DNA from: Flavobacterium sp. LHD-85
Lineage (GTDB): Bacteria; Bacteroidota; Bacteroidia; Flavobacteriales; Flavobacteriaceae
Length of the DNA: 38,025 bases
Assembly (NCBI RefSeq): GCF_030929595.1
Contig: NZ_JAVFVR010000013.1
Coordinates: forward strand, 1 to 38,025
Reading direction: 5' to 3'
The first letter of the stretch is position 1; the number at the start of each line of letters is the position of its first letter. The notes below the pieces were generated by a model. The model ran no database searches and had not been told where the DNA came from. It saw nothing but the letters and a program-made list of their open reading frames with translations. Shown here in pieces: positions 9,611-18,023 of this stretch. A program made the position numbers and the translations under genes.

Positions 9611-11316
9611 AAAATATTATCTTATTTTTTTTACTGTTATTTACAACTGCTTCCTTTTCTCAAAAAAAAGAAACTTTTGTTATTCCGGATTCATTAAAAA
9701 ACACCTCTTTTACAGAACTTGAAAAACGTTTTGAACGCTCTTTTTCGAATAACAAAATCAAAAAACTGTATGCAAGAGTTTATTACAAAAAATCTAAATT
9801 TCAAAATGACAAAATCATTCTTGCAAATGGATTGTATTTATACGCTATATCCTTTGCAGATGACAAAGATGCTTTAAAATGCTCTGATTCCATTATCGCA
9901 TTAACAAAAAATAGTGATGATTTTAATTATCCTGCAAAAGGTTATATATTAAAAAGTAACTTTTTAATGAAAAATATGGACTTAAAGTCCTCACTGAATA
10001 ATATATTAGAAGCCGAAAAATATTCTTCTAAAAAAAGAAACATTGAGCAAAATTTAATGGTTAATCAGCAAATAGCCTTAATTAAAATTGAACTGGGAAA
10101 AGCAAAAGAAGCCTTACCTCTTATCTTAAAAAATTACGAGTATTTTAAATCCAAAGATGCCCATTCTGTCGATTATCTATACACTACCTGGATTTTGTCT
10201 GATATATATATTCGTTTAAAAAAAATAGATACCGCTCTTAATTATATTAAAATACTTCAAAGACAAATTAACTCAGGCAATAGATTTTATGAATATTCAA
10301 TTATGTATGAGGGCATTTGCTATCATTTTAAAAATCAATACGCTAAGAGCGACATTTTTTTAGACAAAGCAATTACGATGCTAGCATCTGGTAACGATAA
10401 ACTAAACTTGGCAATTAGTTATTACTACAGAGGAGAAAATATTTTACAAAATGAAAAAAATATAATTAAAGCTCAGGATTATTTTGAAAAAGCAGATTCT
10501 ATACTGGTTAAAAGCGGCTCAAATACTGCAGATTTACACAACAATTGTGTTCGTTTAATTGAAATAAGTAAAAAATTAAAAAATAATGACAAACAATTAT
10601 ATTATTTAAATCGATTAATAGAGATAGATTCCTATTTAAATAAAAATGGAATCATTTTGCAGGATAATATCAATAAAAATTATGAAAGGCCACATTTATT
10701 GTTGGAAAAAGAAAAAGTAATTGTAAAAATGAATATTGAGAAAAATCTTTACATTGGCATTGGATTTATCATTTTTATAGGCTTAGGATTTTCTCTGTTT
10801 AACTTATCAAAAATAAAAAGACAAAATAAACTTTATAAAAATAGAGTGAATGAATTACATCATAAATATAGTAACGAAAATAAAGCTCTTGAAATAGAAA
10901 AATCGATAATTGAAACTGCTGTTACAGAAACAAAGGAAAACAATACAAAGACTGTAGATCTTTCTAAAGAAAAAGCAATTGAAATATTAAAAAAAATAGA
11001 TCAATTTGAGAAGAATAAAGGTTATCTGGAGCAAAACATAAACCAAATTGATTTTGCCCGTAAACTAGAAACCAATAGCACTTATTTATCTAAAACAATT
11101 AACCAATATAAAAACAAAAACTTTAGCCAATACATTAATGATTTAAGAATTGAACATACTGTTAAGAGATTAAGTGAAGATAAAAAATTTAGAAATTATT
11201 CTATTAAAGCTATTTCAGAAGAAGTTGGTTTTAGTAACTCTGAATCATTTTCAAAAGCTTTCCTAAAGAAAACAGGATACCAGCCGTCTTATTTTATAAA
11301 AAACAGCGAAAAATAA
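9607..11316 (+). CDS. Membrane-anchored TPR / AraC-family transcriptional regulator
   Basis: 569 residues. A signal-like N-terminus (1-20, ending FSQ) is followed by a roughly 350-residue helical, TPR-like sensor region. One transmembrane helix lies at about 381-401 (LYIGIGFIIFIGLGFSLFNL), then a charged coiled stretch. The C-terminal AraC-type DNA-binding domain (about 470-565) has two helix-turn-helix units, DFARKLETNSTYLSKTI and IKAISEEVGFSNSESFSKAF, and the usual KKTGYQPSYF ending. The layout implies a periplasmic sensor with a cytoplasmic DNA-binding tail, common in flavobacteria. Its position, overlapping the elimination gene and preceding the precursor gene, makes it the probable local regulator; the repeated near-palindromes at 6319-6338 and 11372-11391 are its candidate sites. 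The signal sensed cannot be read from sequence. Confidence 0.9.
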   Translation: MKNIILFFLLLFTTASFSQKKETFVIPDSLKNTSFTELEKRFERSFSNNKIKKLYARVYYKKSKFQNDKIILANGLYLYAISFADDKDALKCSDSIIALTKNSDDFNYPAKGYILKSNFLMKNMDLKSSLNNILEAEKYSSKKRNIEQNLMVNQQIALIKIELGKAKEALPLILKNYEYFKSKDAHSVDYLYTTWILSDIYIRLKKIDTALNYIKILQRQINSGNRFYEYSIMYEGICYHFKNQYAKSDIFLDKAITMLASGNDKLNLAISYYYRGENILQNEKNIIKAQDYFEKADSILVKSGSNTADLHNNCVRLIEISKKLKNNDKQLYYLNRLIEIDSYLNKNGIILQDNINKNYERPHLLLEKEKVIVKMNIEKNLYIGIGFIIFIGLGFSLFNLSKIKRQNKLYKNRVNELHHKYSNENKALEIEKSIIETAVTETKENNTKTVDLSKEKAIEILKKIDQFEKNKGYLEQNINQIDFARKLETNSTYLSKTINQYKNKNFSQYINDLRIEHTVKRLSEDKKFRNYSIKAISEEVGFSNSESFSKAFLKKTGYQPSYFIKNSEK

Positions 11317-11371
11317 TTAAGAAACAACTTTTTAAAAACATAGCAATTAATAAGTTATAAATATTCTAGAC

Positions 11372-11391
11372 CGATATTTATAAATTTCGAG
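11372..11391. promoter_or_regulatory. Candidate operator, copy 2 (near-palindrome upstream of the precursor gene)
   Basis: CGATATTTATAAATTTCGAG matches the site at 6319-6338 at 19 of 20 positions, including 16 identical bases in a row. It lies 68 bp before the precursor ATG at 11460 and about 30 bp upstream of a weak -7-like TATATTCG (11424-11431), a placement typical of activator sites. Binding by the neighbouring AraC-type protein is inferred. Confidence 0.5.
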
Positions 11392-11410
11392 AATAACAAT
11401 TTTTAACTGA

Positions 11411-11426
11411 ATACTGTAGACAGTAT
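11411..11426. promoter_or_regulatory. Perfect inverted repeat overlapping the precursor promoter region
   Basis: ATACTGTAGACAGTAT is a perfect 7-bp inverted repeat around a central AG, 33 bp before the precursor ATG. It overlaps the weak -7-like TATATTCG. It could be a second protein-binding site or a short hairpin; no T-tract follows, so it is not a terminator. Confidence 0.35.
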
Positions 11427-11459
11427 ATTCGCCGGAATTAATTTTAACATTTAAAAACT

Positions 11460-11618
11460 ATGAAAAAGAAACAAGTTAAAACTGAAAAGAAATTGTCGTT
11501 AGATAAATTTAAGGTAGCTGAATTTAAAAATATGCGTACTATTGTTGGTGGTAACGTTGACGATGATAAAGGCGGAACAATTACACCACCAACAAATTCA
11601 GGGCAGGTAAGCAATTAA
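11460..11618 (+). CDS. RiPP precursor peptide, class I lanthipeptide-like GG leader, cysteine-free core
   Basis: A 52-residue peptide encoded between the regulator and the S9 peptidase. Residues 1-31 form a Lys-rich leader of the Bacteroidota class I lanthipeptide type: LSLDKFKVAEFKNMRTIVGG (12-31), ending in the Gly-Gly cleavage motif. The core (32-52) starts NVDDDK, contains a second Gly-Gly at 38-39, and ends TITPPTNSGQVSN. It has five dehydratable residues (Thr40, Thr42, Thr45, Ser47, Ser51) and no cysteine; the whole peptide has none. With a LanB pair but no visible LanC, the likely product is a linear, dehydrated peptide. It starts 143 bp after the regulator stop, with its own candidate operator upstream, and ends 50 bp before the S9 peptidase, so those two may be co-transcribed. 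The leader match is strong; the modification and bioactivity are inference. Confidence 0.85.
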   Translation: MKKKQVKTEKKLSLDKFKVAEFKNMRTIVGGNVDDDKGGTITPPTNSGQVSN

Positions 11619-11668
11619 GATCTTTCTGAAAGCGTAGTCTTGTAGTCAAAATATCAAAAACGTTTATA

Positions 11669-13834
11669 ATGAAATTATTTTTTTTAATCTGTGCTTTTGC
11701 TTTCACAAATATTGTAGCATCCCAAGAAATTATTCTAACAGAAAAACCATTTACCGACAATTATTATGGCAAAGTTATTAGTGATCCGTATCGTTATATG
11801 GAAAACCCAGATGACACATTGGTGCAAAAATGGTTCAGACAAAATAGTATTGAAAGCAGAAAACTTTTAGATAATATTTCTGGCAGAAAAGAAATATTTG
11901 AAAAATTATTAGAACTAGAGAAAAGAAATTCATTCGATATAAGCTTACTTAACATTACGGATAATAACTATTCATTTTACTTAAAGAAATTAAATAGTGA
12001 TAAAACCGGAAAACTATATTTTAAAAGTGGGGAAAAAGCAAAAGAAATTTTGCTTTTTGACCCTGCGGATTATAAAAAGGAGGCAGGCAGTAATTATTCC
12101 ATAACTTACATCAAACCTTCCTGGAACAATAATATTGTTGCTATTGGTTTGGCTAAAAATGGAGAAGAAATTGGCGAAATAGCCTTTCTTAATGTAAAAA
12201 CTAAAACTTTACTTCCTGAAGTTATTACACATTGCTGGCCAGCGGCATTAGCGGGCATAAAATGGCTATTGGATGACTCTGGAATTGTTTACATTCATAT
12301 TCCTGTAATTGATTCAAAAGATAAAAATTACATCCTAAATACTGAATCTGTTATCTACAAAATAGGTGATCAGCCAGATAAACATAAAATAATATTCTCA
12401 AAAAATAATAATCCCGAAATTGAAATTACCAATGCAGATTTTCCTGTAGTGTATGATTTTAATTCTAATGATAAATATATTACAGCCAGCCTAAGCGGAG
12501 CAACAACTTATGAAGATTATTATTATGCTCACATCACAGAATTAAAGAATCAAAAAATAAACTGGAAACCTTTATATAAAAAGGAAGATGAGCTTTTAAA
12601 CCCAAAACTAATAAATGATAATTTATACTGCGTTTCATCAAAAAACACACCCAACTTTAAGATTATCAAAACCAATATTATCAGTCCTGATTTTGAAAAT
12701 GCAGAAATTGTCGTAGCCGAAAATAAAATAGAATCTATTGATGACTATGTCATAAATAAAGAAGGTTTATTTTATTCTACTACTAAAAATGGAGTTGAAG
12801 CGAAATTATATGAAAAAAAAGGAGATATAATTAAACAAATACAATTGCCTATAAAGGCAGGAGCTGTTACTATACAAAATAATAACAGCAATAATACAGG
12901 CTTATTAATAACTATCAATGGCTGGCTAAATTCTAAATCCCGATACAGCTATGATGCCCAAAAGAACATCTTTAGCGAAGCAAATATCACAGCACCGATT
13001 CTTTATCCTGAATTTGAAGATTTTGTCGTAGAAGAGATCGAAATTCCATCACACGATGGCGCTATGGTTCCTGTATCATTAATTTACAAAAAAGGCCTTA
13101 AAAAGGATAAAATGAATAATGTCCTTATTGACGGATATGGATCATTTGGGATCTCGCTAAAACCAAGGTTCAAAATCTTTTATTTATCATGGGTTTTAAA
13201 CGGTGGCGTATTTGTAGAAGCACACGTACGAGGCGGCAGTGAGAAAGGTAATGATTGGTATAAAAACGGCTATAAATCTACAAAACCAAATACATGGAAA
13301 GATTTAATAGCTGCAGCCGAATATTTGATTAAAGAAAAAATTACTTCAAATGAAAAAATTGCCATAACTAGTGGCAGTGCGGGTGGCATTTTAGTTGGCA
13401 GAGCAATTACTGAAAGACCCGATTTATTTAAAGTAATGATCTGCAAAAATGGAGAATTAAATACCGAAAGACTTAAAGAAACTCCAAACGGGCCAAATTG
13501 CTTGAAAGAATTTGGTAATCCGGAAATAAAAGAAGAGTTAGAAGCTCTTATTGAAATGGACTCTTATCTGCATATTAAAAAAGGAGTTCAGTACCCAGCC
13601 TGCTTAATATCTACAGGCATGAATGATGCCCGTGTTGCACCTTGGATTTCAGGTAAGTTTGCTGCGAGATTAAAAGCGTCGTCTACTTCAAAGAAACCTA
13701 TTGTTTTTGCAGTGAATTACAATGCCGGTCATGGACTAGACAACTCAAATCTGGAATTATATAATGACTTTGCTGATCAATTTGCCTTTGCTTTATGGCA
13801 AATGGGAAATCCTAAATTTAAGCTCTTAAACTGA
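11669..13834 (+). CDS. Exported prolyl oligopeptidase family (S9A) serine peptidase
   Basis: 721 residues with a signal peptide (about 1-18, MKLFFLICAFAFTNIVAS), so probably periplasmic or secreted. The N-terminus carries the family's opening motif (DPYRYMENPDD) followed by the beta-propeller region. The alpha/beta-hydrolase domain holds the whole catalytic triad: Ser570 in SGSAGG, Asp653 in GMNDARV and His688 in AGHG. RGGSEKGNDWY also fits the S9A family. These enzymes cleave short peptides after proline. The gene lies 50 bp after the precursor gene, whose core contains Thr-Pro-Pro-Thr, so it may trim, activate or destroy the peptide; a prolyl oligopeptidase also processes leaders in some class III lanthipeptide systems. 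A general peptide-scavenging role is the alternative. A hairpin that could end this unit is at 14005-14034. Confidence 0.9.
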   Translation: MKLFFLICAFAFTNIVASQEIILTEKPFTDNYYGKVISDPYRYMENPDDTLVQKWFRQNSIESRKLLDNISGRKEIFEKLLELEKRNSFDISLLNITDNNYSFYLKKLNSDKTGKLYFKSGEKAKEILLFDPADYKKEAGSNYSITYIKPSWNNNIVAIGLAKNGEEIGEIAFLNVKTKTLLPEVITHCWPAALAGIKWLLDDSGIVYIHIPVIDSKDKNYILNTESVIYKIGDQPDKHKIIFSKNNNPEIEITNADFPVVYDFNSNDKYITASLSGATTYEDYYYAHITELKNQKINWKPLYKKEDELLNPKLINDNLYCVSSKNTPNFKIIKTNIISPDFENAEIVVAENKIESIDDYVINKEGLFYSTTKNGVEAKLYEKKGDIIKQIQLPIKAGAVTIQNNNSNNTGLLITINGWLNSKSRYSYDAQKNIFSEANITAPILYPEFEDFVVEEIEIPSHDGAMVPVSLIYKKGLKKDKMNNVLIDGYGSFGISLKPRFKIFYLSWVLNGGVFVEAHVRGGSEKGNDWYKNGYKSTKPNTWKDLIAAAEYLIKEKITSNEKIAITSGSAGGILVGRAITERPDLFKVMICKNGELNTERLKETPNGPNCLKEFGNPEIKEELEALIEMDSYLHIKKGVQYPACLISTGMNDARVAPWISGKFAARLKASSTSKKPIVFAVNYNAGHGLDNSNLELYNDFADQFAFALWQMGNPKFKLLN

Positions 13835-14743
13835 TTGTACAGTTATAACAAAAAAGAGTCAAAATACCAACTATCAACATCTTAGCTCTCTTTGTTATTT
13901 TTTGTTTTGCGTTTCTTTGCACCCTCTACTTCCAGAGCCCGAAATTCGCAAATGAGCATCTGCAAGTGGTGCAATAAAATGAAGTACAGATAAGACACAA
14001 AACAGAAAGCCTGCAAAAAAATCTGCAGGCTTTCTTAAAATCCAGTCTTTCTGCTGAATTTGTTTAAGTAATTTATTACATCTTTATGTTGCGGAGTCTG
14101 AAGTTCCGCAATATGACTTTCTAACGCAGCAGAGAGTAGCCGTAATCCTTATGTAATGGGTCATTTTTAAGTTTCCACTAATCTCAACAACCCTGAAGTC
14201 TAATTTATCCTTTTTATTCTATTGCTAATCAAAAAAAGACGATGGAATAACGTTCTTTTTCTCCAGAAGTAAGTAGTAAAGAGCTATCAATCTAAACAAA
14301 TAACAAGACAAAGATCAAAGCATAAATCTTAGTCATAGAATACTAGTACATCGATATTCAGAAAAATGGAACCGTCACAAGTTCAAATCCTAACGTACTT
14401 CATTTTGAGCGAATTGATCAAAAAACACAGCTATTTTTAATAAAAAAACAAGTATAAATACCTATCTATTAATAATTTTCAAATCATATCTTTAACAATG
14501 AATTATAATGGAACTCAAAAGAAGACTTTCGTACAAGAATGTAGATGCATAATGCCCGATTAATACTGTATTACTTTAAAAAACCATAAAAGAAATTTTA
14601 TTTTAGAAGTGGCAAATGTAAATCCAGTAAAACAACAAAAAAAATATAGCTATTAAGAAATAATTCGAGAATAAAAACATATACCATAGCAATGGTGTTG
14701 ATCTTATTCGCTTTTTAAATTGTTAAACCTAAAGACAATTATT
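13835..14743. other. Intergenic region of about 900 bp without a convincing gene
   Basis: No open frame here has both a start codon and family resemblance. The stretch contains several inverted repeats: TTGCACC/GGTGCAA (13918-13924 and 13968-13974), an 11-bp hairpin (14005-14034) and TTGCGGA/TCCGCAA (14089-14095 and 14105-14111). On the minus strand a frame of about 60 codons between roughly 13850 and 14085 is open but has no ATG. A plus-strand stretch near 14353-14457 reads like the tail of a decayed gene (YIDIQKNGTVTSSNP...), interrupted upstream by a stop. Best explained as repeat or decayed sequence. Confidence 0.5.
14005..14034. terminator. Strong hairpin downstream of the S9 peptidase gene
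   Basis: GAAAGCCTGCA (14005-14015) pairs perfectly with TGCAGGCTTTC (14024-14034) across an A-rich loop. Only a short T run follows on the plus strand, so it may be a weak terminator or part of an intergenic repeat. It lies 170 bp beyond the peptidase stop. Confidence 0.4.
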
Positions 14744-15241
14744 ATGACCTTTTTTGAATTTTTAGCGCAAAATTATAAAGTAGAAACAATTCTTGGCCTT
14801 TGCTCCTTTATTTTCTCTGCTTTCCTTGGCTTTCTAGCCTACAATAATTCACTTAGAATGAAGAAGGTATCCTCAATTATTTCAATTGCTAACTCAAAGA
14901 ATAAGGCTAATCTAACTACAGCAATGCTTGAAATATTGCCTTCATATAAATTGCCTGATCTAAATCAGGAGAACGGCTTTAAAATCATCAAAATGGATAT
15001 GGAACAGAAAATGAAGAAATTCGAGATTAACATGAAACTTCTAAGATTGGGCATTATTCTATTTACTGGTGTGATTATCCTCCTTATAATCCCCTCATAT
15101 ATAAAATTTAACAAAACTAAGATTGAAACATATGGCAAAAATAGTCCTGGCATTAATGGCAATGGAACAACTATAAACTACAATACTACAGAGACATCAA
15201 ATGACAGCACTGAAAGCATGAAAGACACTGTAAAAGATTAA
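14744..15241 (+). CDS. Small two-transmembrane protein with a C-terminal SPxIxG motif, function unknown
   Basis: 165 residues from the ATG at 14744; an in-frame TTG at 14720 would add eight residues, but the ATG sits just before the first hydrophobic helix and is preferred. Predicted transmembrane helices are at about 13-33 (ETILGLCSFIFSAFLGFLAY) and 99-119 (LLRLGIILFTGVIILLIIPSY), with a Lys/Met-rich helical segment between. The tail is polar, with GKNSPGINGNGTTINYN at 131-147 followed by a Thr/Ser/Asn-rich end. A related motif occurs twice in the next protein, which starts 3 bp downstream, so the two are probably one operon and may work together at the inner membrane. I do not recognise a family or function. 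Confidence 0.75.
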   Translation: MTFFEFLAQNYKVETILGLCSFIFSAFLGFLAYNNSLRMKKVSSIISIANSKNKANLTTAMLEILPSYKLPDLNQENGFKIIKMDMEQKMKKFEINMKLLRLGIILFTGVIILLIIPSYIKFNKTKIETYGKNSPGINGNGTTINYNTTETSNDSTESMKDTVKD

Positions 15242-15244
15242 ATC

Positions 15245-17866
15245 ATGAAAAAAGTTATATTCTTTTTGATGCTACTAACGCAAATACACGCTCAGACCTC
15301 AAAAGGCAATAACTCACCTGTAATCAAAGGTGCTAAGGCTAAAGTCGAGTATGTAAAAAAGCAAGTGATTAAACAAAAATTGCCGCCCAACTTGACTCCT
15401 TACTTGGCTGGACTAATTTTCACGAATAAAACAATTAAACCAAATCAATCTTCAATCGACAAAGCCTTATCTGTATGGTTTAAAAAATATTCAGAACTAA
15501 AATTAAAGATTGACAAAATAAGTGATGTCAATACGAAAAAGATGGCTGAGAAAAACTTAGACGAAGGTAATTTTTCAGTGGTGGAAAAAATAATTGGCAC
15601 CAAGACACTTTATTCGGATCTCACCTCTACTTTTCCAAAATCATTTGGAACAACCGGTGATAGTAGTCCTGTAATTATTGGAGACTATGCATCGGTTACC
15701 TATGTTGTACAACAAATAATTACTTACGATTTACCCGAAGGGCTAACCATTAACTTAATAAATGAGCTAAAAATTAAATCAGAAATGATTGATAGCCAAA
15801 ATGAAAAACTGGACAATCTCAATACTAACTTAAAAAAGAAAGAAGTCATTATTAAGGATTACATTAAAAAATACCAATTTATTGAAAGTGAACTAAAAAA
15901 GACTCCTTCGGAAGTATATAAAAGAGCGTATGTATTTTTTAAACAAGGTGATTATGAAAAAACATTAAAAGAACTCGAAAAACAGAGTGGCAGTGACAAA
16001 GCAATAGGAGAATCAAATATGCTAAAAGCAAAAATTCTTCTCCTTAAATTAGATTATTCAAAAATTGATACAATACTTACTGAAGCAGACAAATCATTTA
16101 CAATTGGCGTTACATTAGCTCCAAGCAGCCAAAATTATTTCGAATATGGTAAATTTCTTGTCGACTATGCTCGTAATTATAGCAGCGCAATTAATTTTCT
16201 CGAGAAAGCAGAAGGCTCCATAGAAAACAATCAGTTAAAAGTTGAAATTTATAATTATCTTGGCATATCTTATTACATACAAGATCGGTTAAAATCAAAC
16301 AATATGTATTTAAAGGCTATCACATTGCTAGATACCATGGAGCCATTATCTGATAATTCCCTTATAGCAATTAAAGCACAAATTTATTCTAACATCGCTT
16401 TTAACTACTCAACCAGAGATTTTAATGTTGAAAATATAAGGACTGCTATATCTTACTCACAGAAGGCTATTGAAGAGATCAGCAGGATACCTATACCTTC
16501 TCAATCTGATTTAAACAAAAAAATAGCATTCATACGTCAAAAAGGACAAGGACATGCGATCCTTAACGAATATTTCCAAGCTATTGAATGCTACAATACT
16601 GCACTTCTATTTTTAAAAAATTCTTATGAAAACGACCCAGATAGTTATGCAATTGATCTGAGTTCTGTATATTATAACTTAAATCAAGTGTATTTCTATT
16701 CAGGACCACCTGAACTTGGCATTGATGCCTTACAAAAAGCAATTTCCATAATAGAGCCTAAAATTTCATTAAATAGCAAAATCTACATTTATGCATATGA
16801 GCAGCTATATACGGCATTATTTGTGTACTATACGGTCCAAAACAAAATTCCAGAAATTATGGCAGGCCTAGACATTATTAATGAAAGACTAAAGCCGTTT
16901 GTTAAAGAAAACCCTAAAGAGTTTCTAATACACCAAGCCTGGATAAATTCAGACAAAGGCAATATTTATTTCCTTCAGAACCATCTAACGGAAGCCGAAA
17001 AATTTCAACTTGAAGCTTATGATTATTATTTGCAAAATATTAATATGGTGCAGTTTGATAAACAAAAAGCCTCAGATTGTTTTTTCAGGACTAATGAGCT
17101 ATTCCTCAAATTAGAAAAGTTCGAAGAAGCTTTAGCCAACAATAAAAAATTACTAGTTGAAATTAAAACTGCAAGCAGCATAAATAAGTTTGCTTATGAG
17201 GATTTTATCCCACAGCTTGAACAGCAAATAGCAAAAGTGTATACCGTTACTAAAGAAAAAGATAGCGCTTACTATCATTGGGAAAAGAGCACAACCCTAG
17301 TCGAGATAAAAGCCAAACAATATGGTATAACCTACCTTAGCAGTTTTGGCAATTATATGACGCAATATTACCTAACTAATTTAAATTTTGGCGACTATTC
17401 TTTGGCAGATGAAAAAGTCAAACGATTTATAAAAGTTTGTGATGTTATTGTTGATGTAGATCCTTTTGTTAAAGAAAATATGCAGGCCATGATAGGTGAA
17501 TTTATCTCAAATTTCGCAGTGCAACTTTTTGGTTTTGTACAGGCAGAATCAAATAAAATAGAATCTAGTGAACTACAAAACATGTATGATGATTGTTCTA
17601 AGTATTTTTTATTATCAGAAAAGTATTTTGAAAATGGACTAAATAATCCCAACGGCAGAATTAAATACTCGCAAACCTTATATAATTCGATGGTTTTAGA
17701 AGATTTTCTTTTCAAATTTTCTCAAAGTGATTCTCAGAAAAAATTTCGTTTGGAGAAAAAATGCCAATTAAGAGAAAAGTCACTCTCTAACATCAAGGAT
17801 TTACCTGAGATAGTTACACAGTCGCTAAGGAATAATATTAATATATTAAGTTATAACTGCAATTAA
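15245..17866 (+). CDS. Exported TPR-repeat protein with two SPVIxG modules, function unknown
   Basis: 873 residues with a signal peptide (about 1-16, MKKVIFFLMLLTQIHA). Two related modules of about 30 residues follow: GNNSPVIKGAKAKVEYV from residue 21 and GDSSPVIIGDYASVTYV from residue 138. Each continues with a helix of pattern QxIxxxLPxxL, so this is an internal duplication. A coiled-coil stretch lies at about 175-220 (KSEMIDSQNEKLDNLNTNL), and the rest up to the end is made of TPR-like helical repeats. No enzyme motif, DNA-binding domain or lipobox is visible. Translation is probably coupled to the preceding membrane protein (3-bp gap), which ends in a similar motif. A protein-interaction role in the periplasm is the most I can support. 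Confidence 0.8.
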   Translation: MKKVIFFLMLLTQIHAQTSKGNNSPVIKGAKAKVEYVKKQVIKQKLPPNLTPYLAGLIFTNKTIKPNQSSIDKALSVWFKKYSELKLKIDKISDVNTKKMAEKNLDEGNFSVVEKIIGTKTLYSDLTSTFPKSFGTTGDSSPVIIGDYASVTYVVQQIITYDLPEGLTINLINELKIKSEMIDSQNEKLDNLNTNLKKKEVIIKDYIKKYQFIESELKKTPSEVYKRAYVFFKQGDYEKTLKELEKQSGSDKAIGESNMLKAKILLLKLDYSKIDTILTEADKSFTIGVTLAPSSQNYFEYGKFLVDYARNYSSAINFLEKAEGSIENNQLKVEIYNYLGISYYIQDRLKSNNMYLKAITLLDTMEPLSDNSLIAIKAQIYSNIAFNYSTRDFNVENIRTAISYSQKAIEEISRIPIPSQSDLNKKIAFIRQKGQGHAILNEYFQAIECYNTALLFLKNSYENDPDSYAIDLSSVYYNLNQVYFYSGPPELGIDALQKAISIIEPKISLNSKIYIYAYEQLYTALFVYYTVQNKIPEIMAGLDIINERLKPFVKENPKEFLIHQAWINSDKGNIYFLQNHLTEAEKFQLEAYDYYLQNINMVQFDKQKASDCFFRTNELFLKLEKFEEALANNKKLLVEIKTASSINKFAYEDFIPQLEQQIAKVYTVTKEKDSAYYHWEKSTTLVEIKAKQYGITYLSSFGNYMTQYYLTNLNFGDYSLADEKVKRFIKVCDVIVDVDPFVKENMQAMIGEFISNFAVQLFGFVQAESNKIESSELQNMYDDCSKYFLLSEKYFENGLNNPNGRIKYSQTLYNSMVLEDFLFKFSQSDSQKKFRLEKKCQLREKSLSNIKDLPEIVTQSLRNNINILSYNCN

Positions 17867-17983
17867 ATTTGTAATTAAATAACTAGATCCAGCATTTTGC
17901 TTAAGATCTCCTGCCAATCTGTACATTTTATCATTTTCTTCATAAATAGTATCAAAAAAATTTCTGCAATCGAAAAAACATTT

Positions 17984-17991
17984 TATCTTTG
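17984..17991 (+). promoter_or_regulatory. -7 promoter element of the tRNA-Ser gene
   Basis: TATCTTTG matches TAnnTTTG exactly, 32 bp before the tRNA. A TTTCTG at 17961-17966 sits 17 bp upstream as a plausible -33 element. Confidence 0.65.
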
Positions 17992-18023
17992 CACCCGCAA
18001 TCAGAAAATGATTGCGTTTTACT

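Noticed and set aside
13850..14085. Minus-strand open frame of about 60 codons (ends CKETQNKK)
   Set aside because: No start codon, rich in inverted repeats, no leader or domain features; looks like repeat sequence that happens to be open.
14353..14457. Plus-strand stretch reading like a protein C-terminus
   Set aside because: Interrupted by a stop just upstream and without a recognisable family; at most a remnant, too short to call a pseudogene.
14497..14562. Possible tiny peptide of 21 residues with two cysteines
   Set aside because: I checked it as a second RiPP precursor, but it has no GG leader or Lys/Leu-rich leader pattern and sits in a gene-poor stretch.
14664..14674. TTCGAGAATAA, matching the right half of the candidate RiPP operator
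   Set aside because: Only 11 bases match and the palindromic core is missing, so it is not counted as a third site.
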